From contig CAKSAK010000001.1 in NCBI GenBank assembly GCA_934435205.1, positions 545,117 through 609,116 on the forward strand: DNA of 64,000 bases, given 5' to 3'. Within the stretch, counting starts at the first letter, position 1. The number at the start of each line of letters is the position of its first letter. This stretch comes from an uncultured Ruminococcus sp. (GTDB lineage: Bacteria > Bacillota > Clostridia > Oscillospirales > Ruminococcaceae). A program made the translations under genes and the position numbers. A model generated the notes under the pieces. That model did not search any database, was not told the origin of the DNA, and saw only the letters and a list, made by a program, of their open reading frames with translations. This document shows, piece by piece, positions 44,023-52,497 of this stretch.

Positions 44023-44089
44023 GCATAGAGAGGGCATTTTACGCCCTGCGTTTTCAACAAATCTCCACGCTGAAATTGTGCATTTTGAC

Positions 44090-44989
44090 TTACTGCTGTG
44101 CAGGCTTGAAGCCGTATGTGTAAACAAGGCTCACAAAGCTGTCATAGGATATAGTCTTAAGATCGTCCGTCTGATATCCTCCTGCGCTGAGATCGTCTGT
44201 TGTAACGCCTGCTTTGTTGAAGATACCCTGACAATAGCCAAGCCTCTGATCCTCGGACATACTGTCAAAATCAACAAGACTTGTCGCCTGAGAAACGTCA
44301 AACAGGCTGTCGTCAGCGTCCCCCGAAAGCTCGTCAACAGTGTATTCTGAAACTTTATCATCTGAGCCTTCAACAGTAAAGGTCTGCGTGTATTTTTTTA
44401 AGCTTCCGTCAGATCTATCAAAATACAGGTCGATAACAGTAATGTATGTGTCGCCCGTATATGTGTACTCCTCGATATCGAAATCATCAGCCTCATCACC
44501 GTTTATATGACCATAAGTTCTCGGCAGATTCTGCTTTACTATGCTTTCTATAACGCCGTCAAGCTCCGTCACGTCAGACTTGTGATAAACACCGGTCACG
44601 TTATCGTAATCATAGCTCACTCCGTCAACAGAGATAAAACCGCTGGTGCCTATATCCGATGTGACTTTCAGATAGATGTTTCCGCCCTTTTTGGCTCTTA
44701 CTACCTCCTGCTTTGAGCCGTCGGCTTCTGTGCAGGTCGTTTTCAGAGTGTAGTCACCGTCAAAGATCGCAGCGGTTTTTGTAATAAGCTCACCTTGCTC
44801 GTTCACTACCTTACTATCCGCATCACTCTCGTCACCCTTGCTGTCCTCAGACTTTTCGCTGTCGGCTGTTGAAACGTTCGCCTTGCTCTCTGTGGCAGAA
44901 GAGCTGTCCTTACTATCCTTTGAACAGCCCGCCGCACACAAGCATACCACGCAAGCGCAGAGAGCCGCACATATTTTCTTTATATCCAT
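44090..44989 (-). CDS. Putative lipoprotein, function unknown
   Basis: A Cys-rich signal peptide ends in a CAAGC lipobox near residue 22, followed by an Asp/Ser/Lys linker to about residue 65. The remaining 230 residues are beta-rich, with repeats of aromatic and Asp residues (GFISVDGVSYDYDNVTGVYH, YTYTGDTYITVIDLYFDRSDG). It resembles in pattern the LolA/LppX-like lipoproteins of Gram-positive bacteria, but no family can be fixed. It has its own promoter with a palindrome at the predicted start. Confidence 0.72.
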   Translation of the reverse strand: MDIKKICAALCACVVCLCAAGCSKDSKDSSSATESKANVSTADSEKSEDSKGDESDADSKVVNEQGELITKTAAIFDGDYTLKTTCTEADGSKQEVVRAKKGGNIYLKVTSDIGTSGFISVDGVSYDYDNVTGVYHKSDVTELDGVIESIVKQNLPRTYGHINGDEADDFDIEEYTYTGDTYITVIDLYFDRSDGSLKKYTQTFTVEGSDDKVSEYTVDELSGDADDSLFDVSQATSLVDFDSMSEDQRLGYCQGIFNKAGVTTDDLSAGGYQTDDLKTISYDSFVSLVYTYGFKPAQQ

Positions 44990-45032
44990 ATGTAAATATC
45001 CTTTCAGACTATGTACTATATTTGTTTTTCAA

Positions 45033-45079
45033 GGCAATATTGCCCTTAACATTATACACCCCTCAAACTTTTATGTCAA
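45033..45079 (-). promoter_or_regulatory. Lipoprotein-gene promoter with start-site palindrome
   Basis: Minus strand TTGACA (45074-45079), 17 bases, TATAAT (45051-45056). A perfect palindrome GGCAATATTGCC at 45033-45044 covers the predicted first transcribed bases. Confidence 0.72.
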
Positions 45080-45272
45080 GAGATAAGGCGAAGCGTAATG
45101 ATCGGTGCATTATTTGCTTTTTTACCTTATTTACGCACATAAAAGTACAAAAATCTACTATCAATGTATACTGTGAGTTCATGCTTTTTTCACAAAAGTC
45201 TGATATACTATTTGGGTATTCTGACGAAAGAACACCCAAAGAAGTAAAATATATGTGAAAGAGGAAGTAAAA

Positions 45273-46202
45273 ATGGAAGCAGGTCTGATAATCGGAAACC
45301 AGATAATAATAATGTTCATTATCCTTATTATAGGCGCATTTTGCTATTTAAAAGGGATAATCACAAAGGACGGCACAAAACAGCTGTCCTCATTCGCACT
45401 GAATATAATCAATCCTGTGCTTATATTCATGTCCTATCAGTCAAAATATGACAAGACCCTTGTGCATGGTCTGCTGTGGTCGTTTCTGCTGTCGGCGATA
45501 TCCTATGCAGTGACTATTTTGCTCACCTATGTTCTCATAAGAAAAAAGACTCCCGACCTTGCGGTGGAGCGTGTTTCGTCAATATATTCAAACTGCGCAT
45601 TCATGTGCATACCCCTTATAAACGGCATTTACGGCTCAGAGGGCGTTTTGTATCTCACAGCCTATCTTACGTTCTTCAACGTCCTTATCTGGACCCACGG
45701 ACTTATGACAATGAAAGGCGAGCGTGACTTTTCTTCTCTTGTGAAAGCCCTTATCTCCCCGTCAGTTATAGCCGTTGTGGTGGGTCTTATTTGCTATCTT
45801 ACAAATATCAGACTGCCGAAAGTTCCTGCAACAGCTTTGCAGTACATAGCAGATATGAACACGCCTATCGCCATGGTGATAGCAGGTGCAACAGCCGCAC
45901 AGACCAACGTTTTGAAAGCCCTTCAAAACCGCCGTATCTACTACGTTTCACTGTGCAAGCTCATAATACTCCCTGTGGCAGGCTTCCTTGCAACGTGGAT
46001 ACTTGATCCTCCTCCAATAGTTCTTATGACAGTTACCATAGCCGCCGCCTGCCCTGCCGCAACCATGTGTACAATGTTCGCTGTAAATCTTGACAAAAAC
46101 CCTAAGACCGCTTCTGAGATCTTTACTGTCACCACTATCCTCAGCGCAGTGACCCTGCCGCTTATAACTATCTTCGCAGACAAACTCACTTATCATCTTT
46201 AA
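45273..46202 (+). CDS. AEC family transporter
   Basis: This 309-residue protein starts at 45273, with GAGGA 7 bases upstream. About ten hydrophobic segments cover its whole length in the auxin-efflux-carrier/malonate-carrier pattern (5+5). Typical pieces are FALNIINPVLIFMSY near residue 45, SNCAFMCIPLINGIYG near 105 and AACPAATMCTMFA near 255. Members move organic acids or similar anions; the substrate is unknown. A strong terminator follows. Confidence 0.87.
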   Translation: MEAGLIIGNQIIIMFIILIIGAFCYLKGIITKDGTKQLSSFALNIINPVLIFMSYQSKYDKTLVHGLLWSFLLSAISYAVTILLTYVLIRKKTPDLAVERVSSIYSNCAFMCIPLINGIYGSEGVLYLTAYLTFFNVLIWTHGLMTMKGERDFSSLVKALISPSVIAVVVGLICYLTNIRLPKVPATALQYIADMNTPIAMVIAGATAAQTNVLKALQNRRIYYVSLCKLIILPVAGFLATWILDPPPIVLMTVTIAAACPAATMCTMFAVNLDKNPKTASEIFTVTTILSAVTLPLITIFADKLTYHL

Positions 46203-46268
46203 CAGCAAAAAGGCCTGTCAGCATTTCGCTGTACAGGCTGTGAAAAAACAAACAAGCTAGGCTTTCCG

Positions 46269-46300
46269 TGCTTTCCGAACGTTTCGGAAAGCATTTTTTT
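46269..46300 (+). terminator. Intrinsic terminator of the AEC gene
   Basis: GCTTTCCGAA, loop CGT, TTCGGAAAGC, then seven T. The rest of the 409-base gap 46203-46611 shows a weak hairpin (GCCTGTCAGC...GCTGTACAGGC) near 46211 and otherwise AT-rich DNA without a signal. Confidence 0.9.
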
Positions 46301-46611
46301 ATATCACTCTTTCTGCCGCACCGCAGGTAATTCTATAAAAAAGCCTGCCGCACACACTGATCCCCTTCATGACAACACCGTTCAATAAATTTCAAACGTC
46401 TTGCCTTTATAATTTTTTATCCACCCATAGTATACACCTTACTTCATCGGTGCCTCGGATAATAAAAGTATAACATATAATCAATTCACTGTCAATATTT
46501 CTTTGAACAAATAGCATATAAATTGTATATTTCAATAAAACAGCCAGAAAATTTATAGCGTTTTACACAAAATTGTCAGAAAGCATTCTCAAACAAGACA
46601 CAATTTCTCCG

Positions 46612-47298
46612 CTATTTTACTTTTTTCTGCAAAATATTATCCTCTGCCCTCATAAAAAATCTGTATACATCTCCAAGAGAAGCAAGGTCACTGCATACTG
46701 TGTCCAGCAAGTTCACGTTGAAAAGCAGCTTAGGGTCTTCGCTGTCAAAGCTTACACCGATATCCTTTTTATTGAGCCACAAAGCGTCCTCACGGCTGGC
46801 ATTGGGAAAATGATCACGCTTATACTCGTCACCGAACAAAACGAACTTACTGTTGTCTTTCAACGCCCTGCGTGCCTTTTTGTATTCCTGCGCCCCTGCA
46901 AGTATCATCGCCCTCATCTCGTCCATGCTTTCCCTGTCGGTCTTGTAATATCCGCAGCCATAGCCGAAGCCGTGGGTAGAGATATAGAAATAAAACTCAG
47001 GCATGGGGTGATATTCGCTTTTATCACGCTGGCATTTCAGCGAACACCACACGCTCTCTCTGAATATCGGTCCGCCCTTGTTGTAGCGTGCGTCTTTGTA
47101 AAGTCTTGATATCTTTTTCGGATCACATACTATCCTGCTGTCAATATCGTTCATTATAGGCGTCAGCGCAGTGATAAGCTCCGCAAAAGGCTCTTCTATG
47201 AGCCTGTGGTAGTCCGCCTTGTGTTCCTTGAACCATTCCTTACTGTCCCTTGTATGATTTTCAAACAAAAAGCCGATAGCTTCTTCACTAAATAGCAT
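46612..47298 (-). CDS. DUF2461 domain protein
   Basis: This 228-residue protein has the DUF2461 pattern: FLFENHTRDSKEWFKEHK near residue 10, RLYKDARYNKGGPIFRESVW near 67 and MPEFYFYISTHGFGYGCGYY near 100. The function of the family is unknown. It is a single gene with its own promoter, facing the AEC gene. Confidence 0.88.
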   Translation of the reverse strand: MLFSEEAIGFLFENHTRDSKEWFKEHKADYHRLIEEPFAELITALTPIMNDIDSRIVCDPKKISRLYKDARYNKGGPIFRESVWCSLKCQRDKSEYHPMPEFYFYISTHGFGYGCGYYKTDRESMDEMRAMILAGAQEYKKARRALKDNSKFVLFGDEYKRDHFPNASREDALWLNKKDIGVSFDSEDPKLLFNVNLLDTVCSDLASLGDVYRFFMRAEDNILQKKVK

Positions 47299-47331
47299 TT
47301 TTCTCTCTCCTTGATGTGTTTAACTTCTTAT

Positions 47332-47360
47332 AGTATATCACAATTTGCATTTTTAATCAA
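47332..47360 (-). promoter_or_regulatory. Sigma-A promoter of the DUF2461 gene
   Basis: Minus strand TTGATT, 17 bases, TATACT. Confidence 0.65.
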
Positions 47361-47381
47361 GAAAAAAAAAGTGTCAAATTA

Positions 47382-47478
47382 ACGGGCGAACACTGTTCGC
47401 CCCTACATATAAACAGCGTATTTACGCAGATTATAGAGGAGCGGCTCAATTCCTTTTTCACAGAAATGCGACGTCCCG
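47382..47478. repeat. GGGCGAACA palindrome followed by a degenerate GGAGCGG element
   Basis: ACGGGCGAACAC/TGTTCGCCCCTAC lies at 47382-47406. GAGGAGCGGCTCAATTCC and CAGAAATGCGACGTCCCG follow at 47437-47478; the central hairpin is partly lost. Confidence 0.72.
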
Positions 47479-47500
47479 CATATTTATGACAAACTATTTA

Positions 47501-49252
47501 TCAAAGAGTTTTTATAACGTCCTCAGCTATCTGCTCAGGAGTAAGGTGATTTTCTTTCAGCACCTCGGCAGGGTCATAGCGGTCATAGAACTTCTTTTCA
47601 AGTCCGAAGCAAAGGGTCTTTACATGGCTGTCGCCGTAAAATCTTGCTATCTTTTCGCCAAAGCCGCCCTCAAGAACGCCGTCCTCAAGAGTGATAACTG
47701 TCTTGTGGCCAGCCTTAAGGCTTTCAAGCATTTCATTGTCAATGCCTGTGATATAGTAAGGATTTATAACAGTAGCCTTGACGCCTGTCTTTTCCTCGAT
47801 AAGCTTTGCGGCTTCAACGCCAATGCCGTAGAATGAACCCAGAGCGATAACAGCAACCTGACTGCCCTTCTGTGTCATCTCATACTTGTTGAGCTTTGAA
47901 AGATCCTTTGTGAAAGGCTTGCCGTCTGAATCAAGGCTTGCAGGTACTCTTATTGCAACAGGGTGTTCGTTCTGTTCAAGGGACCAATCCAGCATTGCAA
48001 GATACTCTTCCTTTGTGACAGGTGCAAGATAAACAAGCTCAGGGATATTTGATATCATCGGTATATCGTAAATTCCAAGGTGAGTAACGTCATTCATTCC
48101 GTAAACCGAAGCCGCAAAAACAGCTATTGTAACAGGACTTTTATTTATGCAAACGTCCTGAGAAAGCTGGTCGTAGGTACGCTGTAAGAACGAGCTGTAA
48201 ACGCCGTAGAAAGGCTTTCCGCCGTTCTTTGCTATACCTGAGGCAAGTGCCATTGCGTGTTCCTCTGCAATGCCAACGTCCATAAACTGCTTGCCTGCTT
48301 TCTTTCTGATGTCAGGTGTAAAGCCGAAAACTGTCGGGGTAGCGGAGGTTATAGCACAAACGGACTTGTCAGCCTGCATTTTTTCAAGAAGATAATCGCA
48401 GGTAACAGAACCGTAATCCTCGCCCTCAGAATTGTAAAGGGACTTACCGGTTTCAGGGTCGAATGGCATATGCCAGTGCCATGTTTCCTTATCCTTTTCC
48501 GCAGGAGCATAGCCCTTGCCCTTTTGTGTTACGATGTGAACAACAACAGGCTTTTTGCTGTCCTTTACTTCCTCAAAAGCCTCAATAAGCGAAGGGATAT
48601 CGTTGCCGTCCTTAACGAAAACATAGTCAAGACCCATTGCCTTGAAAAGGTTACATTCAGCCTTGCCCTCGGTATCACGGAGAAGCTTTAGATTTCTGTA
48701 CATACCGCCGTGGTTTTCGGCAATAGACATATCGTTATCGTTCACAACGATAATAAAGTTTGTATCCATTTCCCCTGCAAAGTCGATACCCTCCAGAGCT
48801 TCACCACCGCTGAGAGAACCGTCACCGATAACAGCAATAACATTGCCCTCCTCGTCCTTGAGATCTCTAGCCTTTGCAAGACCGCTTGCAAGGCTCACAG
48901 AAGTGGAAGTATGGCCAACCGTAAAAAAGTCATGCTCGCTCTCCTCTGGGTTTGTGTAGCCTGAGATATCATCGAACTTGTCAGCGTCAAGGTAGGAATC
49001 CTTTCTGCCTGTGAGCATTTTATGTGGATAGCTCTGATGTGAAACGTCAAAAACTATCTTGTCCTTGGGGGACTCAAAAACATAGTGCATTGCGATAGTG
49101 GCTTCCACCATGCCGAAGTTAGGACCAAAGTGACCGCCATGCTTGCTGAGCCTGAAAAGCAGAGCCTTTCGCATTTCCCCAGCCAGCACAGTCATTTCAT
49201 CAACAGTGAGCTTTTTAACGTCCGCAGGTGAGTTTATTTTTTCAAGATACAT
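47501..49252 (-). CDS. 1-deoxy-D-xylulose-5-phosphate synthase-like transketolase
   Basis: This 583-residue protein starts at 49252, with GGAGG 8 bases upstream. ThDP motifs GDGSLSGGEALEG...NDND and the transketolase core GGHFGPNFGMVEATIAMHY, FDVSHQSYPHKMLTGR and MDVGIAEEHAMALASG place it in the DXPS family. The segment that normally reads DRAGLVGxDG reads AASVYGMND, and DGHN reads DGND, so key acceptor-binding residues differ. It may make DXP for isoprenoid and thiamine synthesis or serve as a paralogue with another acceptor. A MerR-type promoter stands upstream. Confidence 0.75.
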   Translation of the reverse strand: MYLEKINSPADVKKLTVDEMTVLAGEMRKALLFRLSKHGGHFGPNFGMVEATIAMHYVFESPKDKIVFDVSHQSYPHKMLTGRKDSYLDADKFDDISGYTNPEESEHDFFTVGHTSTSVSLASGLAKARDLKDEEGNVIAVIGDGSLSGGEALEGIDFAGEMDTNFIIVVNDNDMSIAENHGGMYRNLKLLRDTEGKAECNLFKAMGLDYVFVKDGNDIPSLIEAFEEVKDSKKPVVVHIVTQKGKGYAPAEKDKETWHWHMPFDPETGKSLYNSEGEDYGSVTCDYLLEKMQADKSVCAITSATPTVFGFTPDIRKKAGKQFMDVGIAEEHAMALASGIAKNGGKPFYGVYSSFLQRTYDQLSQDVCINKSPVTIAVFAASVYGMNDVTHLGIYDIPMISNIPELVYLAPVTKEEYLAMLDWSLEQNEHPVAIRVPASLDSDGKPFTKDLSKLNKYEMTQKGSQVAVIALGSFYGIGVEAAKLIEEKTGVKATVINPYYITGIDNEMLESLKAGHKTVITLEDGVLEGGFGEKIARFYGDSHVKTLCFGLEKKFYDRYDPAEVLKENHLTPEQIAEDVIKTL

Positions 49253-49304
49253 TTTCATTTCCTCCTGTTTTGCTTATAATTTTTCTTAGCTTTAGCTTAC
49301 TTAT

Positions 49305-49335
49305 ATTGTACCACCTGGAGTTAGCTCCAAGTCAA
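49305..49335 (-). promoter_or_regulatory. MerR-type promoter with 19-bp spacer
   Basis: Minus strand TTGACT (49330-49335), 19 bases, TACAAT (49305-49310). The spacer holds the inverted repeat TGGAG-ctaa-CTCCA, extendable to CTTGGAG/CTCCAGG. Overlong spacers with a central dyad are the hallmark of MerR-family activation. Confidence 0.75.
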
Positions 49336-49379
49336 CAGGTTGCAGAGATATTTTACATTTTATTAACAATCAGCCTAAC

Positions 49380-49406
49380 AAAAAAGCACGATCATGCGCC
49401 GTGCTT
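49380..49406 (-). terminator. Terminator-like hairpin
   Basis: AAGCACG and CGTGCTT with a 9-base loop; six T follow on the minus strand. It could end antisense transcription coming from the 49669-50355 gene before it reaches the Dxs-like promoter. Confidence 0.6.
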
Positions 49407-49418
49407 AGTATATTTCTC

Positions 49419-49446
49419 TTGAAAAAAATTAATGCCGTGCTATAAT
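49419..49446 (+). promoter_or_regulatory. Sigma-A promoter of the 61-residue gene
   Basis: TTGAAA, 16 bases, TATAAT, 40 bases before the ATG. Confidence 0.6.
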
Positions 49447-49486
49447 TATAGTATCACCAATATCACACAGGAAAGGTCTTGAAAGC

Positions 49487-49672
49487 ATGGAATACAAAGT
49501 TATAGACATAAGTGAAGAAGATTACGGCTGCGAGGGCATACCTGAGGGCAGCGAACTCATGTGCAGCGTTTTGCTTGAAAGCTCTGACGGCACACAAAAG
49601 TGGGTGAAAATGGCTGACAGATATCTCAGAGAAAACGACATTGATATAGGCAGTGTCATCACCGCAGACTAG
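49487..49672 (+). CDS. Small acidic hypothetical protein (61 aa)
   Basis: This soluble protein is rich in Glu and Asp and has no signal peptide. Its sequence MEYKVIDISEEDYGCEG...QKWVKMADRYLRENDIDIG is not recognised. A promoter and an AGGAAAGG-like site upstream support expression. Its TAG stop shares the palindromic CTAG with the stop of the convergent gene. Confidence 0.65.
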   Translation: MEYKVIDISEEDYGCEGIPEGSELMCSVLLESSDGTQKWVKMADRYLRENDIDIGSVITAD

Positions 49673-50355
49673 CCTGCGTCCCCCGGGATATCACGCATTA
49701 TCCATGCAAGCTGTTCTTCTGTAGGCTCTTCTATCTCGTAGCCGTTGACATGATCGCCCTTGAAACATCTTTGATACAGCTCCACCCATGCAAATGTTGA
49801 CAGTTTGCAATCTGCGAAGTCTTCCTTTTCACCGTTGTAAGGCAGATCTTCAGGATAACAGGTCTTGATGATAGCATTTCCATAAGGGGTACAGTCATCG
49901 AACTTACCCGAAAAAAAGCTTTCACTGCACACTCCGCTCAATGAGTATCTTGCCACAAGATATTTTTCGCCCTCTTCATAAGGGTGCTTTTTAAACGCTA
50001 TCTGCGCCAGCTCGACAGTAGCTTCTGCGGCGTATATAGGACAAGGAATTAAATATCCGTTGTGAAGCTCAAAGATCTTGTCCTTGTAATGAAAAGTCTT
50101 TCGCTTTTCGATAGTGCCATATTCTGCATACTGAAAAATGTTCAGTTCAGGGTCATCGGAGTAATAGTCGGTGACATTTTCCCCTGCCTTACTGCGGAAA
50201 TAGCGTTCTTTCTGTGCTTCGAGCTTGCCCCATTCCACATTTTCATCAGAGAAATAATTGCGTTCAAATTCGTCTATATCCTCCGTAAAAAATGAAGCCG
50301 TGCCGCTTGTGCATGAGGGGCAGTTTGCGTCAAATAAGGTTATTTTGTATATCAT
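49669..50355 (-). CDS. Hypothetical protein (228 aa)
   Basis: This soluble, acidic protein has a CPSC pair near residue 12 (DANCPSCTSG) and further cysteines, but no recognised domain. It lies alone between the 61-residue gene and the nitrilase-family gene; 109 bases separate it from the latter, so it may be read as the tail of the pyrimidine operon or separately. The function is unknown. Confidence 0.65.
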   Translation of the reverse strand: MIYKITLFDANCPSCTSGTASFFTEDIDEFERNYFSDENVEWGKLEAQKERYFRSKAGENVTDYYSDDPELNIFQYAEYGTIEKRKTFHYKDKIFELHNGYLIPCPIYAAEATVELAQIAFKKHPYEEGEKYLVARYSLSGVCSESFFSGKFDDCTPYGNAIIKTCYPEDLPYNGEKEDFADCKLSTFAWVELYQRCFKGDHVNGYEIEEPTEEQLAWIMRDIPGDAG

Positions 50356-50464
50356 ATGAAATTCCTTTCCTAGAAGCGATAAAAATAAGCCGCAAACGTT
50401 TCTATATCATCATTATAGCATTATCCATATCACTTTGTCAAACAAAAGAAAAGGATCAAATAGA

Positions 50465-51217
50465 TCATTCCTTCAAAGCACTGCTATCTGGCTGCAAACA
50501 GATATCGCAAATGACGACCTCCTCGCCCTCTGAACATTCTGCAATAACATTGCCCAAGGGGTCTGCGGTAATGCTTCCACCGAAAAGCTTCAGTTCTTCA
50601 AACTGACCGAACATATTCACCGAACAAAGATAAATACCGTTTTCTTTTGCGTGGGAAGTAGTCATTTCCTTGAAAAGAGCCTTGTCCTGCTCTCTCCATG
50701 CGCATGGGCAAAGCACCAGCTCTGCACCCATTTTGGCACATTCCGACGCAGGCTCGGAGAAATTATTGTCAAAGCATATTATCACGCCCACCTTGCCGAA
50801 GTCGGTTTCCACCGTGATATAGCCGCCATCAGATGTAAAATATTTTCCTTCATCACCGAACATATGCTGTTTGCTGTAAAAATAAGCCTGTCCGTTTTTG
50901 TCGGTAAGGACTGCGCCATTGAGCACGCCCCCGTTGTTAGCCCGTAGCATTACCCCTGCGCATATGGCAACGCCAAGCTCGCTTGACAGCTCTTTCAGCC
51001 TTGTGACAGTTTCACCGTCACGCTCCTCGCAAAGCTCTTCAAGGTGCTTTCCAAGCACAGGAAGATAATATCCACAGCCAAAAAGCTCGGGCAGACACAT
51101 TATCTGCGCACCCTGCTCCGCTGCGCTTCTTATAAGCTTCTCCGCTCTGTCAAGGTTATACTCCTTGTCAAGAAGCCTTGAAGCTGTTTGTATCATTGCA
51201 AGTCTGACTTTGCTCAT
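50465..51217 (-). CDS. Nitrilase-superfamily carbon-nitrogen hydrolase
   Basis: This 250-residue protein starts at the ATG at 51217, behind GGAGTGAT. The Glu-Lys-Cys catalytic set is visible: LPELFGCGYY near residue 45, YSKQHMFGDEG near 114 and VIICFDNNFSEPA near 145. Relatives hydrolyse N-carbamoyl amino acids, omega-amides or beta-ureidopropionate. As the last gene of the pyrimidine cluster, it could cleave N-carbamoyl-beta-alanine or an amide product, but the neighbouring M20 enzyme could do the same. Confidence 0.85.
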   Translation of the reverse strand: MSKVRLAMIQTASRLLDKEYNLDRAEKLIRSAAEQGAQIMCLPELFGCGYYLPVLGKHLEELCEERDGETVTRLKELSSELGVAICAGVMLRANNGGVLNGAVLTDKNGQAYFYSKQHMFGDEGKYFTSDGGYITVETDFGKVGVIICFDNNFSEPASECAKMGAELVLCPCAWREQDKALFKEMTTSHAKENGIYLCSVNMFGQFEELKLFGGSITADPLGNVIAECSEGEEVVICDICLQPDSSALKE

Positions 51218-51250
51218 TTTTATCACTCCTGTCGGATAGTTTTAACGCCC

Positions 51251-52477
51251 CTATAAAAACAGCTTCACTGCATTGTTGCACACAAGTTCAAAGCTTTCTA
51301 TAGGCGTAAATTCAAGGGGCGAATGGCTTTTTCCGCCAATGCTTGGCATAAATATCATCGCCGTTGGTATAACATTTGCAAAAGCCTTTGCGTCATGACC
51401 TGCCCAGCTGTAAAGCTCCATTGTGTCAGGCATTTCAAGGGCTTTTATTGCCGATATCATATCCTTGTCAAATAGCTTTACCGGTGTATACGTCTCAGCT
51501 GTTATCTCGGTCTTTACGCCGTAGCTTTCTTCAAGTCTCTTCACAAAGGTTTTGAACTCCGCTGCCGTTGCTTGTGACAGGCTGTCGTCTGCTGAGCGAT
51601 AATCTATCACAAGCTCAGTTTCACCCGAGATAACATTGTGTATATTCGGGCTGTTGTGAAGTCTTGCCACTGTGCAAACAAGGTCGCCGCTCTTTTTCTG
51701 ACCCGTTTCCCAGACGTGAGTTATGAGTGCCGCCGCTGCCGCAAGAGAGTCCTGCCTGCCTTTCATAAACGTAGGGCCTGCGTGGTCTGAACTGCCTGTG
51801 AATTTCACGAATATCCTGCCAATGCCCACAACTCCGCAAACTATTCCAGCCTGCTTATGCTCGGTCTCAAGGACGTTTCCCTGCTCAACGTGTATCTCTA
51901 GCCAGCTTCTGTAACAGTTCTTTGCCCAGCCGCAATCACTGCCAAATGTGATATCCTTGAACAGTCTGCAATCCCCTTGCAGGTCTGCGATATTTTTGCC
52001 CTCGGCATTTCTAAATCCAAGGCATTGCTCCGCTGTCATATCCCCTGTCATAAACCTTGCGCCGAAATAGCCTTTCTGACAAATTGCGCCCTCCTCATCG
52101 GCGGTGGCGATGACTTCGATAGGATGCTTTGGCGCAATGCCGTTTTCGTGAAGCATCGATACCATTTCCAATCCGCAGACAATGCCCGCAACGCCGTCAT
52201 ACTTGCCTGCGTTTTTCACGCTGTCAAGGTGTGAGCCCACCGCAAAAGGCTTTTCGCCGCTGTTCAGGGGGTCGTAACGGCCGATAAGATTTCCAAAGCT
52301 GTCCATTCGGCAAGTCATTCCTGCAAGAGCAAATTCCTTTTTGAGATAGTCCACAGCGTCCGCCCAAGCGGCAGAATATGTTCGCCTTGTGATCTCGCTG
52401 TCTATCTCCGTGAATGAGCTTATCTCGTCTATCCTGCGTTGCATTCTGTTTTTATTTGATAAAAGAGCCTTTTTCAT
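51251..52477 (-). CDS. M20-family N-carbamoyl-amino-acid hydrolase (beta-ureidopropionase/allantoate amidohydrolase type)
   Basis: This 408-residue protein has the two-zinc peptidase M20 signature GSHLDSVKNAGKYDGVAG near residue 78, TADEEGAICQKGYFGARFMTGD near 123 and EIHVEQGNVLE near 192. A GSSDHAGPTFMKGRQD dimer-domain loop lies near 228, and a late HDAKAFAN zinc site is also present. This is the AllC/PydC/HyuC group, which releases ammonia and CO2 from N-carbamoyl compounds. Directly downstream of a cyclic amidohydrolase gene, it is the natural next step after ring opening. Confidence 0.9.
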   Translation of the reverse strand: MKKALLSNKNRMQRRIDEISSFTEIDSEITRRTYSAAWADAVDYLKKEFALAGMTCRMDSFGNLIGRYDPLNSGEKPFAVGSHLDSVKNAGKYDGVAGIVCGLEMVSMLHENGIAPKHPIEVIATADEEGAICQKGYFGARFMTGDMTAEQCLGFRNAEGKNIADLQGDCRLFKDITFGSDCGWAKNCYRSWLEIHVEQGNVLETEHKQAGIVCGVVGIGRIFVKFTGSSDHAGPTFMKGRQDSLAAAAALITHVWETGQKKSGDLVCTVARLHNSPNIHNVISGETELVIDYRSADDSLSQATAAEFKTFVKRLEESYGVKTEITAETYTPVKLFDKDMISAIKALEMPDTMELYSWAGHDAKAFANVIPTAMIFMPSIGGKSHSPLEFTPIESFELVCNNAVKLFL

Positions 52478-52497
52478 AATATTTCCTCTTTTCTAAT

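Noticed and set aside
596..47406. Repeated GGGCGAACA palindromes as a CRISPR array
   Set aside because: Copies are scattered over tens of kilobases in separate gene gaps, without regular spacers or cas genes.
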